Origin: MGIIb-O2 sp964003245
GTDB lineage: Archaea > Thermoplasmatota > Poseidoniia > Poseidoniales > Thalassarchaeaceae
Length of the DNA stretch: 53,636 bases
Assembly (NCBI GenBank): GCA_964003245.1
Contig: CAXFIU010000004.1
Coordinates: 1-53,636, forward strand
Direction: 5' to 3'
Positions 33,858-41,818 of the stretch are shown piece by piece. Both the position numbers and the translations under genes were made by a program. How positions within the stretch are numbered: the first letter of the stretch is position 1; every line of letters starts with the position of its first letter. The notes below the pieces were generated by a model. That model saw only the letters and a program-made list of their open reading frames with translations, was not told the origin of the DNA and made no database searches.

Positions 33858-34550
33858 TTATTCCGACCATGGTAAAACTTTTTCATCAGACTGTATTTTT
33901 CCACTATCAATTCTAATCACTCTAGTCCCATATCTAATTAATGATTCATCATGCGTAACTAGTACAGCAGTAATATTCTCTTTTTCACAAACTTCTACTA
34001 AAACTTGCATTACTTTCGAGGAAGTTTCAGTATCAAGATTTCCAGTAAGTTCATCACCCAATAAGAGAGTAGGTTTCTTTGCTATACTACGAGCTATTGC
34101 GACCCTTTGTTGTTGACCACCACTAATTTCTCCAGGGAATCTATCTTTCTCACTCTCTAAACCTACCATTTTCAATAAATCGATAGCTCTAGATTGATCC
34201 TTATTACCGGCGAGTTCCTGAATAAGAGAAATATTCTCAAGTACGGTCAAATCTTGTAGTAAATTGAAGAATTGGAAAACATATCCTATATTCTCGCGAC
34301 GAAAGGAAGTCATGTCTTCTGATCGATTTCTAGGAACTTCAGAACCCTGGAACACATATGAACCACCTGTGGGACTATCTAATGCAGATAGACAATTCAA
34401 AAGAGTTGTCTTTCCTGAACCGGAGGGCCCTAAGAGTATGACTCTCTCTCCTTCGGAAATCTCAATATTGATACCATCAAGAGCCTTTACTACACCGGCA
34501 GGAGTAGAATAAAAACGCTGTATATTTTTCATTTCTAATAATTTATCCAT
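33858..34550 (-). CDS. ABC transporter ATPase, LolD/MacB type
   Basis: ATPase partner of the FtsX-type permease. Walker A GPSGSGKTTLLNCL (about residues 40-53), a Q-loop in YVFQFFNLL, signature SGGQQQRVAIARS, Walker B LLLGDELTGNLD and the H-loop LVTHDESL are all intact. The length of 230 aa and the SALDSPTGG spacing are those of LolD/FtsE/MacB ATPases. ATG 34550 is preceded by AGGTGAAAAT. It lies between the large membrane protein gene and the permease gene in the same orientation. Confidence 0.94.
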   Translation of the reverse strand: MDKLLEMKNIQRFYSTPAGVVKALDGINIEISEGERVILLGPSGSGKTTLLNCLSALDSPTGGSYVFQGSEVPRNRSEDMTSFRRENIGYVFQFFNLLQDLTVLENISLIQELAGNKDQSRAIDLLKMVGLESEKDRFPGEISGGQQQRVAIARSIAKKPTLLLGDELTGNLDTETSSKVMQVLVEVCEKENITAVLVTHDESLIRYGTRVIRIDSGKIQSDEKVLPWSE

Positions 34551-34576
34551 ATTTTCACCTTTTTATTTTATTATTG

Positions 34577-36625
34577 TTAATTAGATGTTGCAAAAAATGC
34601 CATTGACTCTCTGAAAAGTTCTTCTCTTCTCCTTCTTTTATTTCTTCTAAGATGTAGGAAAGTAAAGACAAAAGCTAGTAAAATTACGAATGGTATGAAA
34701 GTTTGTGCATGGTATTTTTCCATGAATTCTATTATACCTCTTGCAGTATAGGCCCAAGTAATAGATGCCGCTGAACCTCCTATTAGACAAGCAAGTAAAA
34801 CCCGCCTGAAACGCATTCTAGCTACAAGGCCTAACATAGCACCTACCAATACACCACTAGCCATGAACGGTATCCATACAAATACAATTAAACCCCAAAA
34901 TCCATATTTATCTATTCTAGATCTATTGGAATGGGCTACATATTCTACCGAAGATAAAATATCGCCCATAAATGGGTTTTGTAATAATACTCCTGTGATG
35001 CCTGCTTGTTTTGCAACCATTGCCTCACCAACTAAATCATCTTGATTGGCGCCAAGTTCAACTCTTCCTGCTACTGCTCTGTCTGAGAGAGTTGCCTTTT
35101 CGTTTCGAGCACTAACGATTAATTCCCTATTACCTAATGAATCATCTAAATTCTCTATAATAAAATCATTTAGATCATCTTGCATATCAATAAATGACTT
35201 TCGGTAAAGGAAATAAGAAAACTTCATCATAGGAGTATAAATAACTCTGATTAGAACTGAATCTTCATCAACAATTATGGCACTCCCATAGTCAAGAAGA
35301 TTATGTTTCTTGAACCATTTATCTAGGATATGAATAATTTCTTCTTCCAATTTACCATTGGCACCAAGACCTGAGAAAAACATACTATAATCTTCGGACA
35401 AAGGACTTCGCTCAGAAAGAACTAGTGAAAGATCGCTTGAAAGAATGAATTCATTATTATGAGTATTTTTGCCATCTAAGCATATTGATTTAATTTGGAG
35501 TGGCCTCATCTCACCAAAAATAGAGAATTCTTCAAGTAAATCTTTAGTCAATCTAGCACGAATATCTGTGGCCTCTCCAATTGTCTTTTTTGTAGTCTTA
35601 TATGGAATAATAATATCAATCGAAATTGCTCGTTCTTGCATCTTCAATTCATCAAAATCTATCCTTATTCGGAGATTTCCTTCCGATTTGATGAGAGTTC
35701 TTTCAATAAGACGGAAGAGTTGTTTTTTAGTCAATATGTCATCAGTATCACGATGATACATACGGTGCATTAGCGGATATTGAACACATAAGAAGAAGAT
35801 TGACATCCCTAAGGAGATTGAAGCCATCCACCAAGCTGGAACGCCTGCACTACCGCCTGTTAGCATCGCGGTTTCTCTACCGCCTGCCCATTCAGCAGCC
35901 ATTAAAGCCCAGCCCCAATAACCAAATTCTGTCATTGTGAAGCAAACCCTAGGTTCTGGATCAGATATCTCTAATGAATGACCCGACACCTCTAAATCTA
36001 CAATTTTCTCTTCACCATTTGCTTGGAGTAGCGATGAAACTTCATCGAAAGAAGATTTGTTTGTAACAATTAATTCATCGTCATCAGAACTTTGAAAAAT
36101 TTGAGCAGACAATAAATAATGACCGTCATTAATATCAGATTCTAGTTCGAACGATAAATCCACATTCCCCAATTCACTTTTGTAATACTCATAATATGGT
36201 TCTGATTCACTATAATTAGTAATTTTAACAACTAAAACCGAAAATTTATCCAATAAAACATTCTTTGACCTTATTCTCAAATCATCATGATTTTCAACAA
36301 ATATGCTGAAGGAGACCGCTCCCTGATTATCTACACATTCACCGCCTGTATCAAGAGGTGTTTTTGAAAGAGTTTCGTCTAAAATTATTGAGTCACCTGC
36401 AAACATACCCGAGGATAGAAGTGTAACTCCTCCGAAAAATACTATGCCAGCGATTAGCCCAAAAATTAATACAGCATCATCAAACGTTTTAGGGAATTTC
36501 TTATTTTTATCTGTTCGACGGAATCGAATCCTATCAAGTTCTTTGTCAATACTATTATTCTCAGGAGATATCTTAATCTCAGAAGAGGATTCTAATTCAG
36601 AAGACACGTTATCCTCTCCGTTCAC
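34577..36625 (-). CDS. Large membrane protein with a possible small-multidrug-export-like C-terminal domain
   Basis: Not recognised as a whole. A cytoplasmic N-terminus of about 45 polar residues precedes a helix (DDAVLIFGLIAGIVFFGGV), an outer beta-rich domain, a second helix near residue 265-290, and a soluble domain of about 230 residues. Then come three C-terminal helices with GLIVFVWIPFMASGVLVGA and ARMRFRRVLLACLIGG, which resemble the Sm_multidrug_ex family (from memory), and a basic tail RRNKRRRRE. It starts with GTG 36625 and is 26 bases upstream of the LolD-like ATPase, so it may be an accessory or substrate of that transporter. Length 682 aa. Confidence 0.6.
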   Translation of the reverse strand: MNGEDNVSSELESSSEIKISPENNSIDKELDRIRFRRTDKNKKFPKTFDDAVLIFGLIAGIVFFGGVTLLSSGMFAGDSIILDETLSKTPLDTGGECVDNQGAVSFSIFVENHDDLRIRSKNVLLDKFSVLVVKITNYSESEPYYEYYKSELGNVDLSFELESDINDGHYLLSAQIFQSSDDDELIVTNKSSFDEVSSLLQANGEEKIVDLEVSGHSLEISDPEPRVCFTMTEFGYWGWALMAAEWAGGRETAMLTGGSAGVPAWWMASISLGMSIFFLCVQYPLMHRMYHRDTDDILTKKQLFRLIERTLIKSEGNLRIRIDFDELKMQERAISIDIIIPYKTTKKTIGEATDIRARLTKDLLEEFSIFGEMRPLQIKSICLDGKNTHNNEFILSSDLSLVLSERSPLSEDYSMFFSGLGANGKLEEEIIHILDKWFKKHNLLDYGSAIIVDEDSVLIRVIYTPMMKFSYFLYRKSFIDMQDDLNDFIIENLDDSLGNRELIVSARNEKATLSDRAVAGRVELGANQDDLVGEAMVAKQAGITGVLLQNPFMGDILSSVEYVAHSNRSRIDKYGFWGLIVFVWIPFMASGVLVGAMLGLVARMRFRRVLLACLIGGSAASITWAYTARGIIEFMEKYHAQTFIPFVILLAFVFTFLHLRRNKRRRREELFRESMAFFATSN

Positions 36626-36713
36626 ATCACATGGAGAAAGACGAAGAACATTAAGTCAACGGTATAGCAATATATGGATGATTCATTAAAATCATCTCAA
36701 TGAAAGTAAAAAG

Positions 36714-36798
36714 TGGTGCAGGGGACAGGATTTGAACCTGCGAAGCACTACGCACTGGGACCTAAACCCAGCCCCTTTGACCACTCGGGTACCCCTGC
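36714..36798 (-). tRNA. tRNA-Leu (anticodon UAG), CCA encoded
   Basis: The minus strand folds into a complete class II tRNA: acceptor GCAGGGG pairs with CCCCTGC (plus positions 36792-36798 and 36718-36724), the D-arm region has GAGTGGTCAAAGGGG, the anticodon stem CTGGG/CCCAG encloses TTTAGGT (anticodon TAG), a long variable arm follows, and the T-loop is TTCAAAT. The discriminator is A at 36717, and the 3' CCA is genomically encoded at 36714-36716. A TTTTT run follows at 36708-36712 as terminator. Anticodon plus long variable arm identify leucine. Confidence 0.96.
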
Positions 36799-36851
36799 TT
36801 GTATTCGCCGGAGAGCATTTGAGTCAAGAATGCAACGGATGAGCCCTTCTC

Positions 36852-36865
36852 AGACCCAAGGGTCT
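36852..36865. promoter_or_regulatory. Palindrome upstream of gpsA
   Basis: AGACCCAAGGGTCT is a perfect 14-base palindrome (6-bp arms around AA) in the 104-base gap between the divergent tRNA-Leu and gpsA, 37 bases before the gpsA start. It could be a transcription-factor site. There is no second copy nearby to support it. Confidence 0.35.
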
Positions 36866-36902
36866 TAACCGGAAGTTAAAGCGAGCGAATTTGAGGGAGA
36901 CT

Positions 36903-37913
36903 ATGGCTCGCATAGGTATTATCGGTTTGGGCAATTGGGGAACTGCACTTGCTAAAGTATGGTGTGATGATGGACACAATGTAATGGGATGGACAATTGA
37001 ACAAGAAGTATATGATTCTATAATGATGGAAAACATTAACAAAAAATATTTACCACATACAAAAATCCCAGATTTACAAGCTACAATGCAAATCGAAGAC
37101 ATTACTACTGACTGTGAGATTATCGTTTTGGCAGTCCCTAGTGGCATCATTCTAAGTGTTGTTGACCAAATTATCCCACATCTTCGACCATCTCATTTGT
37201 TAATTGATTTAGCAAAAGGTTTAGCTCCAGAAGAAGAAGGAGGGTCAGGAATCATATCTAAGGCTATTACAAAAAGATTGAAAGAAGCGAAAAAATCAAA
37301 TTCACTAGTTGTAATGACAGGCCCCACAATAGCTCCAGAAGTTGCTAGAGGTGTTATGACGACCGCCTTAGTTGCCTGTCATGATAGATTGGTGGCCGAG
37401 AAAATTGCTGGAAGGTTGTCGACCAATACATTGGTTCTAACACCTGCTGACGATCCTGAAGGTGCAGAATTGTGGGGGGCATTCAAGAATACTGTTGCAC
37501 TGGCCTGTGGATTAGTTGATGGGCTCAGAAATAGTATTGGAGGAGACAATCTGAAAGCAGCATTAGTTTTAGCTGGATTTAGTGAAGGAATTAGATTATT
37601 GAATGCTATGGGAGCAGAACCTACAACTGCATTCGGACCCGCAGGATTGGGAGATTTATATGTCACAGCCACTAGTCCAAGAAGTAGAAATAGAACTCTG
37701 GGGGAAATGCTAGGTTATGGTAAATCATTAGAGGAAGCACTAGATGAAATGCATATGGTAGCAGAAGGTGTTAGAGCAACGAGAATGTTTGTAAAAATAG
37801 CTCCTAAATTAAATGTCGAGATACCTTTCTTATCCGCATTAAGTCAACTATTAGATGGTGAAATACCAGTTGAAGATGCAGTTCGTTCGATGGTTGCTTC
37901 ATATCAAAATTAA
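36903..37913 (+). CDS. gpsA: Glycerol-3-phosphate dehydrogenase, GpsA type
   Basis: Reduces dihydroxyacetone phosphate to sn-glycerol 3-phosphate with NAD(P)H. N-terminal Rossmann loop GIIGLGNWGTALA; MTGPTIAPEVARGV; catalytic Lys in WGAFKNTVALACGL; and the C-terminal signature from FGPAGLGDLYVTATS through SRNRTLGEMLG. Full length at 336 aa. ATG 36903 follows GAGGGAG; the frame extends four codons further to a TTG. This is the bacterial G3P enzyme, not archaeal glycerol-1-phosphate dehydrogenase, so it bears on how this lineage makes its lipid backbone. A GDPD-like gene follows 32 bases later. Confidence 0.94.
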   Translation: MARIGIIGLGNWGTALAKVWCDDGHNVMGWTIEQEVYDSIMMENINKKYLPHTKIPDLQATMQIEDITTDCEIIVLAVPSGIILSVVDQIIPHLRPSHLLIDLAKGLAPEEEGGSGIISKAITKRLKEAKKSNSLVVMTGPTIAPEVARGVMTTALVACHDRLVAEKIAGRLSTNTLVLTPADDPEGAELWGAFKNTVALACGLVDGLRNSIGGDNLKAALVLAGFSEGIRLLNAMGAEPTTAFGPAGLGDLYVTATSPRSRNRTLGEMLGYGKSLEEALDEMHMVAEGVRATRMFVKIAPKLNVEIPFLSALSQLLDGEIPVEDAVRSMVASYQN

Positions 37914-37945
37914 CTTAAATCTAACAAATAGTATGAGGAAAAAAA

Positions 37946-38521
37946 ATGAAAAACTCAGGCCATAGATTAGGGGCTTCTGGGACAGATTTAGAGAATACTG
38001 TAGAAGGATTAAGAAAATCAATTAATAATCCAGATAAAAATAAATTCAAATATTGGGAGTTTGATATTAGAGAATCAATTGATGGAATAGTTTTCGTATT
38101 CCATGATGATTTAATCGAATTAAATGGAGAGTTAGTTGAGGTGTCGAAAATGACTTTTGAAGAGATAAAAGAGGCTGGTGAAGCGTTAAAAATATCTATA
38201 CCAACTTTTGAAGAAATAGTTGTTGAATTGAAAGATCGTAAAGAAAGAGTTATGGTAGAAGTAAAAGAAATCTTTTCGGATGAAGCCAGATATGAAATAA
38301 TAAATACAGTATCTCAATTTAAAGATTGGAAAATTATGGCAACACCTGAACGTTTTGAGAAATCTTTTCCAAAAGAATCTAGACCTTATTGGGACAAAGA
38401 GTTTCAAAACTCAGAGATTCAAGTAGTTAGAGTTGGAAGACATAAAATTAATCTCTTTCGGGCATCAAAATCACGTTTAAAATGGTTGATTGCAAAACCG
38501 AAATGGCTGTTCGGTTTCTGA
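37946..38521 (+). CDS. Glycerophosphodiester phosphodiesterase-like protein (short)
   Basis: Shows the GDPD fold's catalytic start: GHRLGASGTDLENTVEG corresponds to the HRG...ENT motif, then YWEFDIRESIDGIVFVFHDD supplies the ExD and HD metal/catalytic residues. The later IPTFEEIVVEL and VMVEVKE match GDPD strands. At 191 aa it lacks the last third of a usual domain of about 240 residues, and the first motif reads HRL instead of HRG. Either a reduced phosphodiesterase or a non-catalytic relative. It follows gpsA with a GAGG ribosome site, so glycerophosphate metabolism is the likely context. Confidence 0.75.
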   Translation: MKNSGHRLGASGTDLENTVEGLRKSINNPDKNKFKYWEFDIRESIDGIVFVFHDDLIELNGELVEVSKMTFEEIKEAGEALKISIPTFEEIVVELKDRKERVMVEVKEIFSDEARYEIINTVSQFKDWKIMATPERFEKSFPKESRPYWDKEFQNSEIQVVRVGRHKINLFRASKSRLKWLIAKPKWLFGF

Positions 38522-38561
38522 AAAATTAATAATTCTTTTAGAAAAACTCCCAGATAAAGAG

Positions 38562-38579
38562 ATTTAGGTCACCCTAAAT
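38562..38579. promoter_or_regulatory. Predicted iron box 1, upstream of the transferrin-like gene
   Basis: ATTTAGG-TCAC-CCTAAAT is a perfect 7+4+7 palindrome ending 30 bases before the transferrin-like start codon. A TATA-like TTATTATAC follows at once, so a bound repressor would cover the promoter. Its half-site TTAGG resembles the DtxR/IdeR-type metal-regulator consensus (from memory). Nearly the same 16-base core occurs at 51114-51129 and a weaker form at 41039-41052, each in front of a predicted iron gene. Confidence 0.7.
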
Positions 38580-38609
38580 ATTATTATACGAGTTATTATT
38601 CGAAGTAAT

Positions 38610-39656
38610 ATGGATGATGTGACTTTTGCCAACTGGGCAATAAAAAATAAAGCGTTTTTAATGATCGGACTTGTGGTTTCAGCTGCAGCTCTTTACATGG
38701 TTTTTGATGTAAACTATGAAAAATGTGATGATGAAGAAAACTGTCTTGTTGTTGCTTTTGAATTACAAGATAATTATCTATTCTGGGAGAAAAACCCACA
38801 ACATCTGGCAGATAAACTAAGCACACTAACAGGTATGGATGTAGAAATATATGAAGTTTCAAACTCCGCAGCTGCTATCGAGGCTGTAGACAAAGGTCAC
38901 GCTGACCTTGCATTCTTGGATGGGGCAGCAGCATGGTTGGCATGGGAGGTCTATGGGCTAGATGTTTTAGCTGCAGAAACTAAAGCAGATGGACGTATGT
39001 ACTATAATGCAACAGCATGGGTAAAAGCAGATTCTGATATGGCAGAAGCTTACCTTGATGATGATGATTCCACAGATCCATTCGAACTTATGAGAGGAAA
39101 AACATCATGCCATACTGGTTGGCTAAAAAGTGCTGGAATGCTAATACCGATGGGATACTTGATTGATAATGGATATGCAGAAGTTATTGGAGACCCCAAT
39201 GATATTGAATCTCTTAGAGATACTGTCACAACTTTCTTCTCAGATGATTCAAGCATACCGGAAGGAGGTATTTATTCATCTTACAAAGGAGCATTGAGGT
39301 GTTTATCTGATGGAACAGGAGATGTTGCTCTCGTTAAAGACACAGTTATCGATTCATATTGTACTGGAGAAAATCGATATGATTGGTGTTTAGATGTTGA
39401 AGAATACGTAATGCTACCTGCATTTGCACAAGCACCAAGCCACCCAGCAGTTTATAATCCCGAAACAATGGATGAAGAAACCGTAATTATTGTTCAGGAA
39501 GGGTTAGCGAAACTTAGTGATGATTCAGAAGGAAGAGAGATCCTAAAGGAATTACTGAATACTGATAAAATGGTAGTAACTAATGCACAAGATCACTTAG
39601 GAACTTATGGTGCAGCAGTTTCTAGCGTCCCAGGAATACAGGCATATTTTGAATGA
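38610..39656 (+). CDS. Transferrin-lobe-like Fe(III)-binding protein, membrane anchored
   Basis: An N-terminal helix (residues about 14-33) anchors a type 2 periplasmic-binding fold of about 310 residues. Automatic annotation would probably say PhnD, but the sequence matches animal transferrin lobes in several blocks: HADLAFLDGAAAW, GRMYYNATAW, RGKTSCHTGWLKSAGMLIPMG, YKGALRCLSDGTGDVALVK and AQAPSHPAV. Against human transferrin this places all four iron ligands, D63/Y95/Y188/H249, at Asp104, Tyr132 (or 131), Tyr225 and His278. The anion-site Thr120 is Thr169; Arg124 is Lys173. The C118-C194 disulfide pair is Cys167/Cys231. Length equals one lobe. The alignment was made by eye from memory. It precedes a flavodoxin, a HugZ-like protein and a PhnCE-type ABC pair, and has iron box 1 in its promoter. 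Confidence 0.8.
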   Translation: MDDVTFANWAIKNKAFLMIGLVVSAAALYMVFDVNYEKCDDEENCLVVAFELQDNYLFWEKNPQHLADKLSTLTGMDVEIYEVSNSAAAIEAVDKGHADLAFLDGAAAWLAWEVYGLDVLAAETKADGRMYYNATAWVKADSDMAEAYLDDDDSTDPFELMRGKTSCHTGWLKSAGMLIPMGYLIDNGYAEVIGDPNDIESLRDTVTTFFSDDSSIPEGGIYSSYKGALRCLSDGTGDVALVKDTVIDSYCTGENRYDWCLDVEEYVMLPAFAQAPSHPAVYNPETMDEETVIIVQEGLAKLSDDSEGREILKELLNTDKMVVTNAQDHLGTYGAAVSSVPGIQAYFE

Positions 39657-39664
39657 GGAATAAT

Positions 39665-40120
39665 ATGTCAGCATCTGGTGAAATTTTAATTTTGTTTGGT
39701 TCGGAAACTGGTAATGCTGAAGAATTGGCTTTTGAGGCTGGTTCCATGGCAAGTAATTATGAATTACAAGCAACTGTAAAAGGAATGGACGAATTAGAAA
39801 TAGATGAAGTTATTTCTTCGAAACGTGTACTTATATTTTGTAGTACTTGGGGAGATGGTGAACAACCCTATAATGCTCAAGATTTATTTGATGGTGTGTC
39901 TGAATTGGATGACGATAGTTTGAGCGGATTACACTTTGCCGTACTAGCTTTAGGAGATACTGCTTTTGACTTATTTTGTGAATCCGGAAAAGAATGGGAC
40001 AATGTTCTCGAAGAAAAAGGAGGAACTAGGGTCAATGATAGGATAGATTGCGACACTGATTATGAAGACGAGGCAGAAGTCTGGATTCCTGCTACACTCG
40101 AAATAATGAAGAATATTTAA
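39665..40120 (+). CDS. Flavodoxin
   Basis: Short-chain FMN electron carrier (152 aa). The phosphate loop is GSETGNAEE (residues about 11-19), the next flavin loop STWGDGEQP and the third ALGDTAFDLFCESGKEWD, the arrangement of flavodoxin and of the flavin domain of sulfite/cytochrome P450 reductases. The chain is strongly acidic. ATG 39665 follows TGAGGAATA at good spacing; an in-frame ATG at 39653 overlaps the transferrin-like stop by ATGA. Its place inside the iron cluster suggests that it supplies electrons for Fe(III) reduction or to the HugZ-like enzyme; flavodoxins also commonly replace ferredoxin under iron limitation. Confidence 0.9.
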   Translation: MSASGEILILFGSETGNAEELAFEAGSMASNYELQATVKGMDELEIDEVISSKRVLIFCSTWGDGEQPYNAQDLFDGVSELDDDSLSGLHFAVLALGDTAFDLFCESGKEWDNVLEEKGGTRVNDRIDCDTDYEDEAEVWIPATLEIMKNI

Positions 40121-40146
40121 AACAAAACTGTCCTGTCATTACAATT

Positions 40147-40977
40147 ATGGAGGAAGAAAAAATCTCAAGAGAATCGAGACATGGTAGTGCGAATAATTCA
40201 AGAGATAGAGAACAAGATTTGCTTTATGATCCCAATGTTGCAACGTCTTCACATGCAGAACAAGCAATAACTCTTGCATCGTCAATGAGTTCGGGAACTC
40301 TTAGTACAATTTCTGTTAAATCTTCAGGGCATCCTTATGGCTCCTTTGTAACATATATAATTCATAGAAATAATCCGATTTTTCTTATTAGTGATTTAGC
40401 AGAACATACTAAAAATTTAGAATCAAATTCGAAAGCGTCGTTGATGATTAGCGAGATTGGAGAGGGAAATCCATTAGCTCTAGGTAGGCTTACAATTGTT
40501 GGAGAGTGTAAAAAAATGCCTCGGGAAAGTTTTGATTTGATGAAGGAGAAATTTGTTGAAAAACATCCAAGTTCTTCATATTATGTAGATTATACTGATT
40601 TCTCTTTCTTTGAATTAAAGGTAGCATCTATAAGATATATTGGAGGCTTTGGAAGGATGTCATGGATTGATGAAGGAGAATGGATAGATGTCAAGCCGGA
40701 CCCATTGATTAGTTCCGCGCAAGATATTATTACACACATGAATGATGATCACTCAGACGCACTTTTATTGTATTGTCAAAATATGAGCAAAGCTGTTGAT
40801 GCTACCGAAGCAGTGATGACAGCTATCGATAGATATGGTTTCGAAATGTCTGCAACTACAGGTCTTGGTCAAAGACCTATTAGACTAGCATTTACAAATG
40901 AGGTTTCTTCACCTGATGAGGCACGTAAAGAATTAGTTACAATGGTCAAAAAAGCTAGGGAACTTTCTAAAAAATAG
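40147..40977 (+). CDS. HugZ-like split-barrel flavin/haem protein with DUF2470 domain
   Basis: The N-terminal region (about residues 35-180) is a PPOX/pyridoxamine-oxidase-like split barrel: SGTLSTIS, GHPYGSFVTY, PIFLISDLAEHTKNL and ASLMI. It ends in RYIGGFGRMSWI. The C-terminal DUF2470 domain has IITHMNDDHSDALLLYC. This two-domain order is that of HugZ haem oxygenases and plant GluTR-binding-type relatives. In HugZ it splits haem and frees iron; here haem cleavage or flavin-dependent iron release is possible but not shown. It follows flavodoxin by 26 bases and precedes the iron-boxed ABC genes. Length 276 aa. Confidence 0.82.
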   Translation: MEEEKISRESRHGSANNSRDREQDLLYDPNVATSSHAEQAITLASSMSSGTLSTISVKSSGHPYGSFVTYIIHRNNPIFLISDLAEHTKNLESNSKASLMISEIGEGNPLALGRLTIVGECKKMPRESFDLMKEKFVEKHPSSSYYVDYTDFSFFELKVASIRYIGGFGRMSWIDEGEWIDVKPDPLISSAQDIITHMNDDHSDALLLYCQNMSKAVDATEAVMTAIDRYGFEMSATTGLGQRPIRLAFTNEVSSPDEARKELVTMVKKARELSKK

Positions 40978-41038
40978 TAATTATATTAATAACATAAATT
41001 TAATGTTGTTTTAAAATCCGTCAATACCATATAAGAGA

Positions 41039-41052
41039 TTAGGGTCACCTAA
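41039..41052. promoter_or_regulatory. Predicted iron box 2, upstream of the PhnC-like ATPase gene
   Basis: TTAGG-GTCA-CCTAA is a 5+4+5 palindrome with the same half-site and spacing as boxes 1 and 3, but its outermost base pair is lost. It lies 28 bases before the TTG start of the ABC ATPase, in a 103-base AT-rich gap with TATA-like sequences on both sides of it (TTTTAAAAT near 41009 and TTATATAC near 41058). It implies that the ABC pair has its own iron-controlled promoter in addition to read-through. Confidence 0.6.
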
Positions 41053-41080
41053 AATAATTATATACTCGGGAGGGGACCTG

Positions 41081-41818
41081 TTGGAAAAAGATTTACAACA
41101 AAATGAACCGATTATCCTTCTCAAAGATATGGTAATTGGCTACAGCAAAGAGAAACCTCTGGTTCAAATTCCAAATTTAAAAATTTACCCTGGTGAGATT
41201 GTAGCAATAGTTGGACCCTCTGGAGTTGGTAAATCAACATTAATGAAGACAATTGCGGGATTAGTAGAACCAATTTCTGGATATGCCCAAGTATGCGGCA
41301 AGATAATTCCCGAATCTCCATTAAGAGGGAAATTAGGGTATATTCCACAAGATCTAGGATTAGTTAAACATGCTAGTGTAATTCATAATGTGATGCTGGG
41401 GGCTAATGCAGGGCATAATAAACCGATAATGCCATTTATTCCAATAATTTTACCCTCATTAAAAGTTAAAGAAGAAGCGACTAAATCGATTATTTCCATG
41501 GGCCTCATAGAAAAGATGTATGAGCCGATAAAAAGACTTTCAGGAGGGCAACAAAGAAGAGTTGCAACAGCGAGAACTTTAGCACAGTCACCGGAATTAA
41601 TTATGGCCGATGAATTCCTCAGTGAATTAGATGAAGAGACAATTGCAATGGTAATAGGTCAAGTGATAGAATATATCAAAATCAGTAATGCGGCTCTTCT
41701 TGTTGTTGAACATGATATAGCGCGTGCCAGAATAATGGCAGATAGATTACTAGTTATTGACGACGGTCGCATTAATCCATTCATAACTGAAATAACAGCA
41801 ATGGAGGTAGAAGTTTGA
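41081..41818 (+). CDS. ABC transporter ATPase, PhnC-like
   Basis: ATPase of an uptake ABC system. Walker A GPSGVGKSTLMKTIAG (about residue 45), signature LSGGQQRRVATART, Walker B ELIMADEFLSELD and H-loop VVEHD are intact. The overall pattern and the downstream permease are those of the phosphonate transporter branch (PhnC). The start is TTG 41081, supported by GGGAGGGG 5 bases upstream; no ATG is available before the conserved core. With the transferrin-like binding protein encoded upstream and an iron box in front, Fe(III) is a better guess for the cargo than phosphonate. Length 245 aa. Confidence 0.9.
   Translation: MEKDLQQNEPIILLKDMVIGYSKEKPLVQIPNLKIYPGEIVAIVGPSGVGKSTLMKTIAGLVEPISGYAQVCGKIIPESPLRGKLGYIPQDLGLVKHASVIHNVMLGANAGHNKPIMPFIPIILPSLKVKEEATKSIISMGLIEKMYEPIKRLSGGQQRRVATARTLAQSPELIMADEFLSELDEETIAMVIGQVIEYIKISNAALLVVEHDIARARIMADRLLVIDDGRINPFITEITAMEVEV

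Noticed and set aside
38610..39656. Annotation as phosphonate-binding protein PhnD
   Set aside because: The fold class agrees, but the iron-ligand and anion-loop blocks match transferrin lobes much more closely, no phosphonate catabolism genes are nearby, and the promoter carries a metal-type palindrome shared with other iron genes.
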